A stretch of DNA of 64,000 bases. It comes from Clostridia bacterium. Lineage in GTDB: Bacteria > Bacillota > Clostridia > Lachnospirales > Anaerotignaceae. The notes under the pieces are model-generated. The model did not search any database. It was given only the letters and a program-made list of their open reading frames with translations, and was not told the DNA's origin. The stretch lies in the NCBI GenBank assembly GCA_022786605.1, contig JALFWW010000009.1, positions 124,001 through 188,000 of the forward strand, given 5' to 3'. A program made the position numbers and the translations under genes. Numbering within the stretch: position 1 is the stretch's first letter; every line of letters starts with the position of its first letter. This document shows positions 54,828-64,000 of this stretch, one piece after another.

Positions 54828-54847
54828 GGATTTTTTCCTTCTTTCCG

Positions 54848-55837
54848 TTAAAACATTGCTTTACTGCCCAAGAAGCCCAGCAGGCACAGCAGAGCAGTCA
54901 CTACATAGAACAAAGTCACAACCTTTGTTTCTCTCCATCCGCACTGTTCCAAGTGATGATGGAAAGGCGCCATTTTGAACAGGCGTCTGCCTTCGCCGTA
55001 TTTGCGTTTGGTGATCTTGAACCAACCTACCTGCAGCATAACTGTGATAGATTCCCACAGATAAACAAAACCAACAATGACAATGAAAATAGGCATTTTC
55101 AGTACAAAAGCTGTCGCAGCCACAAAGCCACCCAGCGCCAGAGAGCCTGTATCCCCCATAAACACTTTCGCGGGATAGGAGTTAAAGAGCAAAAATGCCA
55201 GCAACGCGCCAACGATTGCACCACAGACAGGAGAAATCAGGCTGCCTGCCGCCCAGGACACAATCATAAAGAATGCCGCAACAATGAGGGTCACGCCGCC
55301 AGCCAGACCATCCAGACCGTCTGTCAGGTTGACACCATTGACAGTACCCAGTACCGCCACAAACAGGAAAGGCACAAATACAATGCCCAAATCCAGTTCC
55401 ATGCCGTTGGTAAAGGGAATATAAATGGCTGTGCCGATGCCGCTGTACATCACAACATACCAGCAGAATACAGCAGTTACGATCAGCTGTAACGCCAGTT
55501 TCTGCCATGCACGCAGACCCAGAGAACGTTTTTTCACAACTTTGATATAGTCATCCAAAAAGCCGATGATGCCATAACACAGTGTCATCAGTACCACCGC
55601 AATGCCGTCGGTGTTCCCCTTCAAAAAGAAGAAGGATGCCACCACAAAGGCGATCAAAAAGGCAATACCGCCCATGGTAGGCGTACCCTGTTTCTGCAGA
55701 TGTGTCTGAGGACCATCGTCCCGGACATTCTGCCCGAACTTCATTTTATGCAGTACCGGAATCAGAATGGGACACAAAATCACCCCAATGACAAAGGCTA
55801 TCAATATGGCGTAAACCGCCTGTTCCAAAGAACCCAA
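54848..55837 (-). CDS. mraY: phospho-N-acetylmuramoyl-pentapeptide transferase
   Basis: TPTMGGIAFL; NLTDGLDGLAGG; FMGDTGSLALGG; HHHLE. Confidence 0.95.
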   Translation of the reverse strand: MGSLEQAVYAILIAFVIGVILCPILIPVLHKMKFGQNVRDDGPQTHLQKQGTPTMGGIAFLIAFVVASFFFLKGNTDGIAVVLMTLCYGIIGFLDDYIKVVKKRSLGLRAWQKLALQLIVTAVFCWYVVMYSGIGTAIYIPFTNGMELDLGIVFVPFLFVAVLGTVNGVNLTDGLDGLAGGVTLIVAAFFMIVSWAAGSLISPVCGAIVGALLAFLLFNSYPAKVFMGDTGSLALGGFVAATAFVLKMPIFIVIVGFVYLWESITVMLQVGWFKITKRKYGEGRRLFKMAPFHHHLEQCGWRETKVVTLFYVVTALLCLLGFLGSKAMF

Positions 55838-55838
55838 T

Positions 55839-57227
55839 TTATTTCACTCCTTGCAATTTCTCTACTGTTTTTTCAAATCCCATGCTGCGGGATGCTTTCA
55901 ACAAAATTGTATCTCCTTTTTTCAGCAAATCCATGCCCTTTTCCCAGAATTCTTCCTGTGTGTCAAAACGATAGACTTCCTCCATGCCGGCATCTTTCGC
56001 CCCTGCCGCCATCTGGTCGGAATGGTTGCCGATACAGATCAAAAGGTCAATGCCTTTCTCTGCCGCGTAAGCCCCAACTTCCCGGTGCATCTGGGGGGCA
56101 AATTCGCCCAGTTCTCCCATGAAGCCCAAAAATGCCACACTTCTGCCTTCCACATCTTTGAGGATATCCAAAGAAGCCTTGGCAGAAACAGGATTGGAGT
56201 TATATACATCATTCAGTAATGTCAGACCGTTTTCCAGACGCATGATGGTCATACGGTCTTTTGTAGGCACGAAGTTTTCAATGCCTCCTTTGATTTCATC
56301 CAGTGTAAAGCCCATTTCCAGCCCTACAGTTACGGCAGAAAGTGCATTGAGCACCATGTGTGCGCCTGGCATAGGAATCACCACGTCCATACTGCCTACA
56401 GGTGTATGAATGGTGCATCTGGTATGTTCCAGACCAACAGCTTCGATGTTATCTGCATAAACATCCCGTTTATTTTCCACACCGAACCAGCGTACTTTCT
56501 GAGAAAGTTTGCCATCCAATGTTGCCAGCATATCGTTATCGCCATTGAGCACAGCAACATTCTTTTCATCCATAAAATCGAACAATTCACATTTTGCTTT
56601 CAAAATGCCTTCCCGACTGCCCAGATGTTCAATATGAGCGACACCAACATTGGAAATGACGCCAATCTGGGGGCGTACCGCATCCACCAGACGGTGGATT
56701 TCTCCAAAATGGTTCATGCCCATTTCAATGACAGCGGCTTCGTGACTTTCTTCCAAGCGGAACAGTGTCAGAGGCACACCAAGGTCATTATTAAAGTTCG
56801 CCTGTGTCCACAAAGTATTGTATTTCTGAGAAAGCACAGAGGCGATCATATCCTTTGTGGTAGTCTTGCCCACACTGCCGGTGATACCTACAACGGGAAT
56901 ATGAAACAGACTGCGATAATATTTCGCCAGCTGCAACATAGCCGCTCTGGCGTTTTCCACCAAAAGCAGCACACAGCCATTTTCCGGTGTCATTTCACGT
57001 TCTGTAAAACATGCGGCAACACCTTTTTCCATACAGCTTTTCAGGTAATCATGTCCGTCAGAATTTTTGCCTTTCAGCGGCACAAAGAGGCTTTCTTCCC
57101 CAGCCTGACGGGAATCCTGTGTCACATGACAGATGGTTTTCTGCTGTGCTCCTTCCATATCCGCTGCCAGAATCCGTGCATGGGTGGCATTGGCAATTTC
57201 CTGAATGGTCAATTTTTTCATAAGCAA
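55839..57227 (-). CDS. murF: UDP-MurNAc-tripeptide--D-Ala-D-Ala ligase
   Basis: GITGSVGKTTTKDMIASVL; NDVYNSNPVSAKASL. Confidence 0.95.
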   Translation of the reverse strand: MLMKKLTIQEIANATHARILAADMEGAQQKTICHVTQDSRQAGEESLFVPLKGKNSDGHDYLKSCMEKGVAACFTEREMTPENGCVLLLVENARAAMLQLAKYYRSLFHIPVVGITGSVGKTTTKDMIASVLSQKYNTLWTQANFNNDLGVPLTLFRLEESHEAAVIEMGMNHFGEIHRLVDAVRPQIGVISNVGVAHIEHLGSREGILKAKCELFDFMDEKNVAVLNGDNDMLATLDGKLSQKVRWFGVENKRDVYADNIEAVGLEHTRCTIHTPVGSMDVVIPMPGAHMVLNALSAVTVGLEMGFTLDEIKGGIENFVPTKDRMTIMRLENGLTLLNDVYNSNPVSAKASLDILKDVEGRSVAFLGFMGELGEFAPQMHREVGAYAAEKGIDLLICIGNHSDQMAAGAKDAGMEEVYRFDTQEEFWEKGMDLLKKGDTILLKASRSMGFEKTVEKLQGVK

Positions 57228-58672
57228 TCATCTCCAAACGCGTTTCGCACTTCTTCTACATCGTCAAAATGAATGGTTTTATCGGGGAAAATCTGATAGG
57301 TTTCATGGCCCTTGCCTGCAATGAGAATGACATCTCCCGCCTGCGCCAGTTCTACGGCACGCACAATGGCTTTTCTGCGGTCAACCTGTTTTTCATAGGC
57401 ACATCCTGTTTCCTTTGTGCCTGCTTCCACTTCCCGTAAAATCTGTTCCGGGTCTTCTGTACGAGGATTGTCAGATGTGATGATGCAGTAATCCGCGTAC
57501 TGTCCACCGATACGTCCCATGATGGGGCGTTTTGTCTTATCTCTGTCGCCGCCGCAGCCAAAGACTGCAATCAGCTTGCCTTTGGTAAATTCTTTGGCTG
57601 TTTTCAGAACGTTTTCCAGTCCATCAGGTGTATGGGCATAGTCCACCACCGCCTGACAGCCTTTTTTACTGCGTACTGTCTGGAAACGACCTGCCACACC
57701 GGGATTTTCTGCCAAACCAGCCAGAATATCTTCCATTTCCACGCCCAGACACAGACAAGCGCCAATGGCACCCAGTCCATTATATACGCTGAATCTGCCG
57801 GGTGTGTGCAGTTTCACACCATAGCGTTTTCCTTCATATACCACCGTAAAGGCAGTGCCTTCTGCTGTAATGGAAATATCCTCCGCCTTCAGGTCTGCGG
57901 CTTTGTCAATGGCATAAGTCAGCACTTCCCCAGCGGCTTTTTCCACCATAAAATCACCTGCGGCATCATCAATATTGATGACGCTCTGTTTGCTCCGTTC
58001 AAAGAGCATACTCTTGGCGATTTTATAATTTTCCATGGTTTTATGGTAATCCAGATGATCCTGTGTCAGGTTTGTAAACACTGCAACATCATAAGCAATG
58101 CCGTCCACACGATGCAAATCCAGAGAATGGGAAGAAACTTCCATCATCACATCTGTCACATCTTCCTGACGCATCTGTTCCATCAATGCCTGCAATTCCA
58201 AAGATTCCGGCGTTGTCCGTTCTGTAGGGATGACTTTATCCCCAATGCGGTTTTCAATGGTGCCGATGACACCTGTTTTTCTGCCTACCCGTTCCAGCAC
58301 AGAACGCACCAGATAGGTGATGGTGGTTTTGCCGTTGGTGCCGGTGACACCTGTCACGCGGATTTTCTCTGTGGGATGGTCATAAAAATTTGCAGCCAGT
58401 GCCGCCAATGCCTGACGGTTATTTTCTGTCTGAATCACTGTGATATTTTCCGGTACATCTTCCACAGCGTGTTCTACCAAAAGGGCTGCCGCACCTTTTT
58501 CCAGCGCCATGGGAATATAGCGGTGACCATCTGTCTGAAAACCTGTGATGCAGACAAACAAGTCGCCGGGCTGTACTTTTCGGGAATCATAAACGGGCAT
58601 TTTGATTTCTGCCCCATCACTTCCCTGTAACATTTTATAAGGAATACCCTCTAACAGTTTTTGCAATAACAC
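57218..58672 (-). CDS. murE: UDP-MurNAc-tripeptide synthetase
   Basis: GVTGTNGKTTITYLVRSVL; VDYAHTPDGLENVL; TSDNPRTEDPEQI; GTG start after AAAGGAGG. Confidence 0.93.
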   Translation of the reverse strand: MLLQKLLEGIPYKMLQGSDGAEIKMPVYDSRKVQPGDLFVCITGFQTDGHRYIPMALEKGAAALLVEHAVEDVPENITVIQTENNRQALAALAANFYDHPTEKIRVTGVTGTNGKTTITYLVRSVLERVGRKTGVIGTIENRIGDKVIPTERTTPESLELQALMEQMRQEDVTDVMMEVSSHSLDLHRVDGIAYDVAVFTNLTQDHLDYHKTMENYKIAKSMLFERSKQSVINIDDAAGDFMVEKAAGEVLTYAIDKAADLKAEDISITAEGTAFTVVYEGKRYGVKLHTPGRFSVYNGLGAIGACLCLGVEMEDILAGLAENPGVAGRFQTVRSKKGCQAVVDYAHTPDGLENVLKTAKEFTKGKLIAVFGCGGDRDKTKRPIMGRIGGQYADYCIITSDNPRTEDPEQILREVEAGTKETGCAYEKQVDRRKAIVRAVELAQAGDVILIAGKGHETYQIFPDKTIHFDDVEEVRNAFGDDCL

Positions 58673-58795
58673 TGTATTTTCCTCCTTTGGGTGTTGCTTT
58701 TTTTCGCATCTGTTTATTATATCATAAAAAACTGGAAGGAACGGAAAAAGTATGATTTTTTTTCGATTCTTCCCCATTTTTATCCCATTTTTCGC

Positions 58796-60721
58796 TTATG
58801 TCCCGTAGAGCAGAACTTTTGTCCCCCTATTGACTTCCTGTCCTGCCGGAGGGAGCTGAGAAACCACTGTTTCCCCCTCATCCGTCTGGGCTGTCAGTCC
58901 TGCCTGCCAAAGAGCGTTTTTCGCCTCCGCCATGGTCATACCTGTCACATCAGGCACAGTCACCACAGCATCCTCCGGTATTTCCCCTTCTTTTGGAATC
59001 CCCAGATAAGGCAGGATATTCTCCAACATTTCTTTCATAGCAGGACCCCCTACGGTACCGCCGTAGTATACCCCTTGAGGTTCGTCAATCATCAGGAACA
59101 CCATGACCTGTGGATCATCCGCAGGGGCAAATGTCATGAAGGAAGCGATGTATTTTCCGCTTCTGCGGGGAAGTTTTTCCGATGTGGCCGTTTTGCCGCC
59201 GATGCGGTAGCCTTCCACTGCCGCCTTGGTTGCGGTGCCTTCTGCCACAACACTTTCCAGTATGGTTTTCATGGTTTCCGAAGTTTCCTCAGAAAGGACC
59301 TGTTCCCCTTTTTCGTAGGAGAATGTTTCTGTCAAATTGCCATTTTCATCGGCAACGCCATAACCAATATGAGGTGTTACCAGATAGCCGCCGTTTACAG
59401 TCGCAGAAACCGCCCGCATCAATTGCAGAGGTGTAATCTGGAAGGACTGACCGAAAGACATGGTGGCAAGCTCCACAGGACCTACGTTTTTCAGTTCATG
59501 GATGATGCCTGTAGCCTCCCCAGCCAGATCAATGCCTGTTTTTTCCCGAAACCCCAGTTTTTCCACATACTCCAGAAAAGTTTCGGCGCCCAGCCGCTCC
59601 GCAATTTCCATGAACACCGGGTTACAGGAATTCTGCACCCCTTCGGCAAATGTTTCCGCCCCATGGGTTCTGGGATACCGCCAGCATTTGATTTGTCGAT
59701 CCCCTGCCACATGATACCCCGGGCAGTAAAAAGTGGATTCCGGCGTGACAACGCCCTCTTCCAGCCCTGCTACAGACGTAATGATCTTGAAAATACTCCC
59801 CGGCTCATATGTATCGTTGATGGCAGAATTGCGCCACATGGTATTGAGGGCATCACTTTGCTCCTTGGAAGAAAGCCCTTCCCACACCGCCGCCAATTCC
59901 GGGCTATTGATGGTAAAAGGCTCATTCAAGTCAAATGAGGGATAATTGGCCATGGCATAAATCTCCCCATTTTGTGGGTTCATCACGATGAGAGAGCCTT
60001 TTTTTGCCTGCTTGGATTCCACTGTTTTTGCCAGTGTCTGTTCCGCATACTGCTGTATGGTCACATCCAACGTCGTCACCAGATTCCCCCCATCCACCGG
60101 CGGAATCCGTTCCTGTTCCGCGGATAATTCCTGTCCTTTGGCATCTGTTACTGTCAGTATCTTGCCCTGTTCACCTTCCAATACATCATCATACTTGGCT
60201 TCCAGCCCGATGATTCCCTGATTGTCTTTGCCTACAAATCCAACCACTTGGGCCGCCAATTCCCCAAAGGGATAGATTCTCTGGACATCTTCGTCCACTT
60301 TCACCCCCGGCAAATCTGCCTGCCGGATGGTCTGGGCTGTTTCTGTATCCACCTTCGACTGAATCCGAACCAGCGCCACTTTTTGCTGGACTTTCTCCAG
60401 CACATCCTCATAGTCTAATTCCAGCGTATCCGCTAAATATCGTGCTGTCTGTTCTTTTTCTTTCACTTCTGCCGGAACGACGCTGACAGCCGCCACTGTC
60501 TGGGTTTCCGCGATACCCACGCCGTTTCTGTCCAGAATATCACCCCGTCTGGCTGTAATCAAGCGATCTCTGGTCTGCTGTTCATAAGCCATTTCCTGCC
60601 ACTGCGGGGCACGAAACACCGCGATATAAACCAGACGCCCTGCCAACACCAGAAACGCCAGCATACAACAGAGCAGATAAATCAAAAGCCGGCGTTTTTC
60701 ACCGACCGTTGGTCTTTCCAT
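58796..60721 (-). CDS. penicillin-binding protein (class B, SpoVD/PBP2-like) with one PASTA domain
   Basis: EPGSIFKIITSVAGLEEG; SCNPVFMEIA; KTAT motif; C-terminal VPDVTGMTMAEAKNALWQAG. Confidence 0.9.
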   Translation of the reverse strand: MERPTVGEKRRLLIYLLCCMLAFLVLAGRLVYIAVFRAPQWQEMAYEQQTRDRLITARRGDILDRNGVGIAETQTVAAVSVVPAEVKEKEQTARYLADTLELDYEDVLEKVQQKVALVRIQSKVDTETAQTIRQADLPGVKVDEDVQRIYPFGELAAQVVGFVGKDNQGIIGLEAKYDDVLEGEQGKILTVTDAKGQELSAEQERIPPVDGGNLVTTLDVTIQQYAEQTLAKTVESKQAKKGSLIVMNPQNGEIYAMANYPSFDLNEPFTINSPELAAVWEGLSSKEQSDALNTMWRNSAINDTYEPGSIFKIITSVAGLEEGVVTPESTFYCPGYHVAGDRQIKCWRYPRTHGAETFAEGVQNSCNPVFMEIAERLGAETFLEYVEKLGFREKTGIDLAGEATGIIHELKNVGPVELATMSFGQSFQITPLQLMRAVSATVNGGYLVTPHIGYGVADENGNLTETFSYEKGEQVLSEETSETMKTILESVVAEGTATKAAVEGYRIGGKTATSEKLPRRSGKYIASFMTFAPADDPQVMVFLMIDEPQGVYYGGTVGGPAMKEMLENILPYLGIPKEGEIPEDAVVTVPDVTGMTMAEAKNALWQAGLTAQTDEGETVVSQLPPAGQEVNRGTKVLLYGT

Positions 60722-60804
60722 AGAAAACTCCCTGCCTTTTCCAATGTCCTTATTAGCAAATATATGGAAAAAGCAAGGAGTCTATGCGTTTTCTTTAGGT
60801 CTGG

Positions 60805-63063
60805 TTATGGTGTCGTTTGTGTTCCTGTTGTATCGGTAGATGTGTCTGTTTTCTCTGGAATCTCAAGGGTCAGCATGACTTCACTGCCCTTGGCTACGGA
60901 TACGCCATACTTCGGGTTCTGCGCCGTTACAAGACCTGACTGTTCCCCTTCAAATGCCACTGTAAAACCAGCGTTTGTCAGGGTCGTTTCTGCCTGTTCA
61001 TAGTTTTTGCCGACGACGTTGGGCACACTGACGGTACCTGTATCTTCTTCTGATCGTTCTACATACAGAATGACTTCACTGCCCACATCTACAGTGGTTC
61101 CGCCTTTTGGCACCTGATTTACAACCGTATTGCCATTGCCCACCACTTTGTAAGTCAATTCTCTGGCATCCAGATCACCAATGACATCAAAAATAACACT
61201 GCCTGTATAATCGGCAACGGACACAGTTTTATTCTTGGACAGATTTGCTTCATCTTCCACAGGCTGTGTGGGTTCCAGATTATCGTATTTGATGATTCCC
61301 TCAATAAGTTTTTTGGTCATGGGTGTTGGTGTCTGTACCCCTTCCACATAATCGCTGGGCTGGTTGATGACTGTGAACACAAGATATTTTGGATTTTCCG
61401 CAGGGAAATAGGACATGTTGCTCAGTGTCCATAAGTCATTTCTTGTACGTGGACCTTCCTGTGCAGTACCTGTTTTACAGCCAATGGAATAGCCATCGAT
61501 TTTCAGTTTCTTCGCCAGACCGTTTTCAACCGTAGCTTTCAAAGCTGTCCGCATATACGCGGAAGTTTTTTCGGAAATGACACGTCTTACAACTTCTGTA
61601 TCGTTTTGCATGACCACATTCCCATCCGCATCCACAATCTGAGATACCACATGGGGTCTTACCAGATTGCCGCCATTGATCAGCGCCGAAAATGCTGCCA
61701 TTGACTGAATACTGGTGCAGTTGAATGTCTGACCAAAAGACATGGTTGCCAATTCTGTAGGACCAATACTTTCTTTGCTGTGGAGCTGACCGGCAGCTTC
61801 CCCGGGCAGGTCAATGCCTGTATAATCCCCGAAACCAAATTCTCTCTGGTATTCATAAAATTTATCGGCACCCAGCAGATTCGCGATCTGGATAACACCC
61901 ATATTACAGGATTGTGCCATGATCTGTTCGATATTGATGGTACCGTGACCACTCCTTAAGTGACACCAGATACGGAAACCGCCAATATCCGTATGCCCGC
62001 TACAAGGGAAACTGGAATTGGGTGTGATGACCCCTTCTTCCAGACCTGCCGCCACTGTTATGGGCTTGAAAATGGAACCTGGTTCATAAGCGTCACTGAC
62101 ACAGAAGTTTTTCCACATGGTATTGAGGTAATTTACCTGTTCTTCCGCGCTGAGCTGATCCCAGTTTTCCGTATAAGTGATATCTGTTTCCCATTCAGGA
62201 ATTTCATTGGGATTATTCAAGTCGAAAGAGTGGGATTCCGCCATGGCATATACCTCGCCGGTATAGGGGTCCATGACCATAGCCGCCACGTTTTTCGCGG
62301 GCCATTCCGCCGCTGTTTCCGCTACCACTTCTTCGGCGATCTTCTGAATATTATAGTCGATGGTGGTGATGATAGTATCCCCGTCTTTTGCGTCATAATC
62401 CTGATGCACAACGGAGTCCGCACCGTTATAAAGAATGAAAGAGCGTCCGGGTGTTCCTTCCATATAGCTGTTGTAATAACCTTCCAGTCCCCACTGGGCA
62501 TCCCCACGAGTAAAACCAATGAGATGACAGGCGGAACTGTTGAGGGGATAAGAACGCTTACTGCTCTTTTCAAAATAAACACCTTTCAAATTCAAGGCTT
62601 CCAATTCTTCCTTCACACTGCGGTCAATGCCTTTCACCAGATACTTCCAGTGATTGTTCATGTAAAGTTCCCCTGTTTCCGGATTGACTGTCACATACTG
62701 TTTCAATATGTTATAATCCAGTTCTGGAAAATATTCACAAAGGGTTGTTAATGTTTTTTCCTGTTCCTCTGGATACTGCTGCGCAACTTCCGCCAGCTGC
62801 AGAGAGTCCAGCGCCACATTATATACTGTGGTACTGATGGCAAGGACCTGATTATTTCGGTCCAGAATACTTCCTCTGTTGGGCGGGATGGTAATGTCAT
62901 AGCGGTTGATCTGCTGATTCTTCGCCGCCGCTTCATACTCCGCGCCGTGAACCACTTTCATATACAATACTCTGCCAAACATCAGCGCAAATGCCGCAAA
63001 AAAGGCAAAGAGAATAAAAGCAAATTTTCCATTTGCCTTTATTCCCCCGCTAGATTTTCTCAT
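60805..63063 (-). CDS. penicillin-binding protein (class B, PbpB/SpoVD-like) with PASTA domains
   Basis: EPGSIFKPITVAAGLEEG; CKTGTAQEG; C-terminal VPNVVGKNYEQAETTLTNAG. Confidence 0.92.
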   Translation of the reverse strand: MRKSSGGIKANGKFAFILFAFFAAFALMFGRVLYMKVVHGAEYEAAAKNQQINRYDITIPPNRGSILDRNNQVLAISTTVYNVALDSLQLAEVAQQYPEEQEKTLTTLCEYFPELDYNILKQYVTVNPETGELYMNNHWKYLVKGIDRSVKEELEALNLKGVYFEKSSKRSYPLNSSACHLIGFTRGDAQWGLEGYYNSYMEGTPGRSFILYNGADSVVHQDYDAKDGDTIITTIDYNIQKIAEEVVAETAAEWPAKNVAAMVMDPYTGEVYAMAESHSFDLNNPNEIPEWETDITYTENWDQLSAEEQVNYLNTMWKNFCVSDAYEPGSIFKPITVAAGLEEGVITPNSSFPCSGHTDIGGFRIWCHLRSGHGTINIEQIMAQSCNMGVIQIANLLGADKFYEYQREFGFGDYTGIDLPGEAAGQLHSKESIGPTELATMSFGQTFNCTSIQSMAAFSALINGGNLVRPHVVSQIVDADGNVVMQNDTEVVRRVISEKTSAYMRTALKATVENGLAKKLKIDGYSIGCKTGTAQEGPRTRNDLWTLSNMSYFPAENPKYLVFTVINQPSDYVEGVQTPTPMTKKLIEGIIKYDNLEPTQPVEDEANLSKNKTVSVADYTGSVIFDVIGDLDARELTYKVVGNGNTVVNQVPKGGTTVDVGSEVILYVERSEEDTGTVSVPNVVGKNYEQAETTLTNAGFTVAFEGEQSGLVTAQNPKYGVSVAKGSEVMLTLEIPEKTDTSTDTTGTQTTP

Positions 63064-63068
63064 TTACA

Positions 63069-63617
63069 TCAGTCCTTCTTAAAAAAATTCAATATGGATG
63101 CCACAAAAGAAGGGTCTTCCTCCACCACTTCGTCAGCAGCATACTGAATGGTATAGCTGTCTTTGGGCACATCAATATATACGATTTGATAAGGCTGTGG
63201 TTCCGCCATACCCAATCGGTTGATGGCTTCCTGCTTAATGTATTCCAAGTCCACCTGTTCTGCCAATTCCGCTTCCAAAATCGTGTTTTGGGATTTCAGC
63301 GTTGCCAGCTCATCTTTCTTTTGTCGAATCTGTACCTCCTGATTTTTCACGATGACCGTCGCTCCCATAAAAGCGATGCATCCCGCAAATACCAGCAGCA
63401 TAACCATACAGACATGCAGTGCATGGACACGATTTTCCCTGCGTTCTGCTGCTGCCTGCCGAAGGGCTTCTTTTGCCTCTTTCTGTTTTTTATCATCCTC
63501 ATAGTAGGGCGCATAGTCCGGCTGCAGTTCATATGCTACGTTGCCATATGTATAATAAGAGCCTTTATAGGCATTTCTTTTATTTTCTTTCCCCTGTTTT
63601 ACTGCCATATCCGACAC
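63069..63617 (-). CDS. FtsL/DivIC-like cell-division protein
   Basis: Single TM followed by coiled coil (QIRQKKDELATLKSQNTILEAELAEQVDLEYIKQEAINRLGM); between rsmH and pbp. Confidence 0.8.
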   Translation of the reverse strand: MSDMAVKQGKENKRNAYKGSYYTYGNVAYELQPDYAPYYEDDKKQKEAKEALRQAAAERRENRVHALHVCMVMLLVFAGCIAFMGATVIVKNQEVQIRQKKDELATLKSQNTILEAELAEQVDLEYIKQEAINRLGMAEPQPYQIVYIDVPKDSYTIQYAADEVVEEDPSFVASILNFFKKD

Positions 63618-63626
63618 CTCTGTTTT

Positions 63627-64000
63627 TTATTCTCCCAGCCCCTCCAAAATACGCAGTTTCGCACTTCTGGAGCGATGGTTTTCTGCCAATTCCTCTTTGG
63701 ATGGCACAATAGGTTTTCTTGTGATGACCCTGCCAACAGGCTTCCGTCCGCAGACACAAACGGGAAACTGCGGCGGGCAGATGCAGGGATTTTCCTGTCT
63801 GCGATACGCTTCTTTTACAATACGGTCTTCCAGAGAATGGAATGTGATGATACAGAGTCTGCCGCCTTCTGTCAAGCGATGCGCCGCCTGATCAATGGCT
63901 CTCTCCAGAACATCCAGTTCTCCGTTGACTTCAATACGGATTGCCTGAAAGGTGCGTTTTGCCGGATGGGGACCGTCTTTTCTGGCACCTTTGGGCACTG
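63627..64000 (-). CDS. rsmH: 16S rRNA (cytosine1402-N4)-methyltransferase, C-terminal part (truncated)
   Basis: [22 protein letters not shown]...[26 protein letters not shown]. Confidence 0.93.
   Translation of the reverse strand, partial: VPKGARKDGPHPAKRTFQAIRIEVNGELDVLERAIDQAAHRLTEGGRLCIITFHSLEDRIVKEAYRRQENPCICPPQFPVCVCGRKPVGRVITRKPIVPSKEELAENHRSRSAKLRILEGLGE

Overview
Low-GC Firmicutes (Clostridia-like) chromosome carrying one intact-looking ~35.7 kb prophage (about 16,612-52,307). Left host segment: fatty-acid synthesis operon (fabZ', accB, fabF, fabG, fabD, fabK, acpP, fabH), ECF sigma/anti-sigma pair, tRNA-Pro(CGG), aspS, two cytidylate-kinase-like genes with a MarR regulator, a 214-bp multi-stem inverted-repeat element, and valS with a T-box leader. 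Right host segment: dcw genes (ftsW, murD, mraY, murF, murE, two PASTA-containing PBPs, an FtsL-like protein, rsmH'). The prophage is a contractile-tail (PBSX/Mu-like myovirus) phage with its own replication module. Its most striking content: (1) a diversity-generating retroelement (avd-like gene, adenine-rich TR, RT) with two variable repeats in two different genes ~24.7 kb apart. VR1 is in a tail-side DUF6273/C-lectin-like protein. VR2 is in a protein encoded inside the early/replication module. TR and VRs align without gaps over 99 nt, and 35 of 36 TR/VR mismatches fall on TR adenines. (2) No tyrosine or serine integrase could be recognised. The only recombinase is an IS30-type DDE transposase next to the right end, with an orphan IS30-like HTH protein at the opposite end, a 15-bp direct repeat at the prophage ends (overlapping the ftsW stop codon) and weak inverted terminal similarity. 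This suggests a phage that uses an IS30-family transposase as its integrase. Further observations: a G7-tract frameshift in an MT-A70 methylase, a 3D-domain/MazG deletion fusion, a 10-bp-phased activator-site array at the putative late promoter, an iteron cluster in the replication gene, and a canonical -1 frameshift site in the tail chaperone. All assignments come from reading the sequence; no database searches were run.
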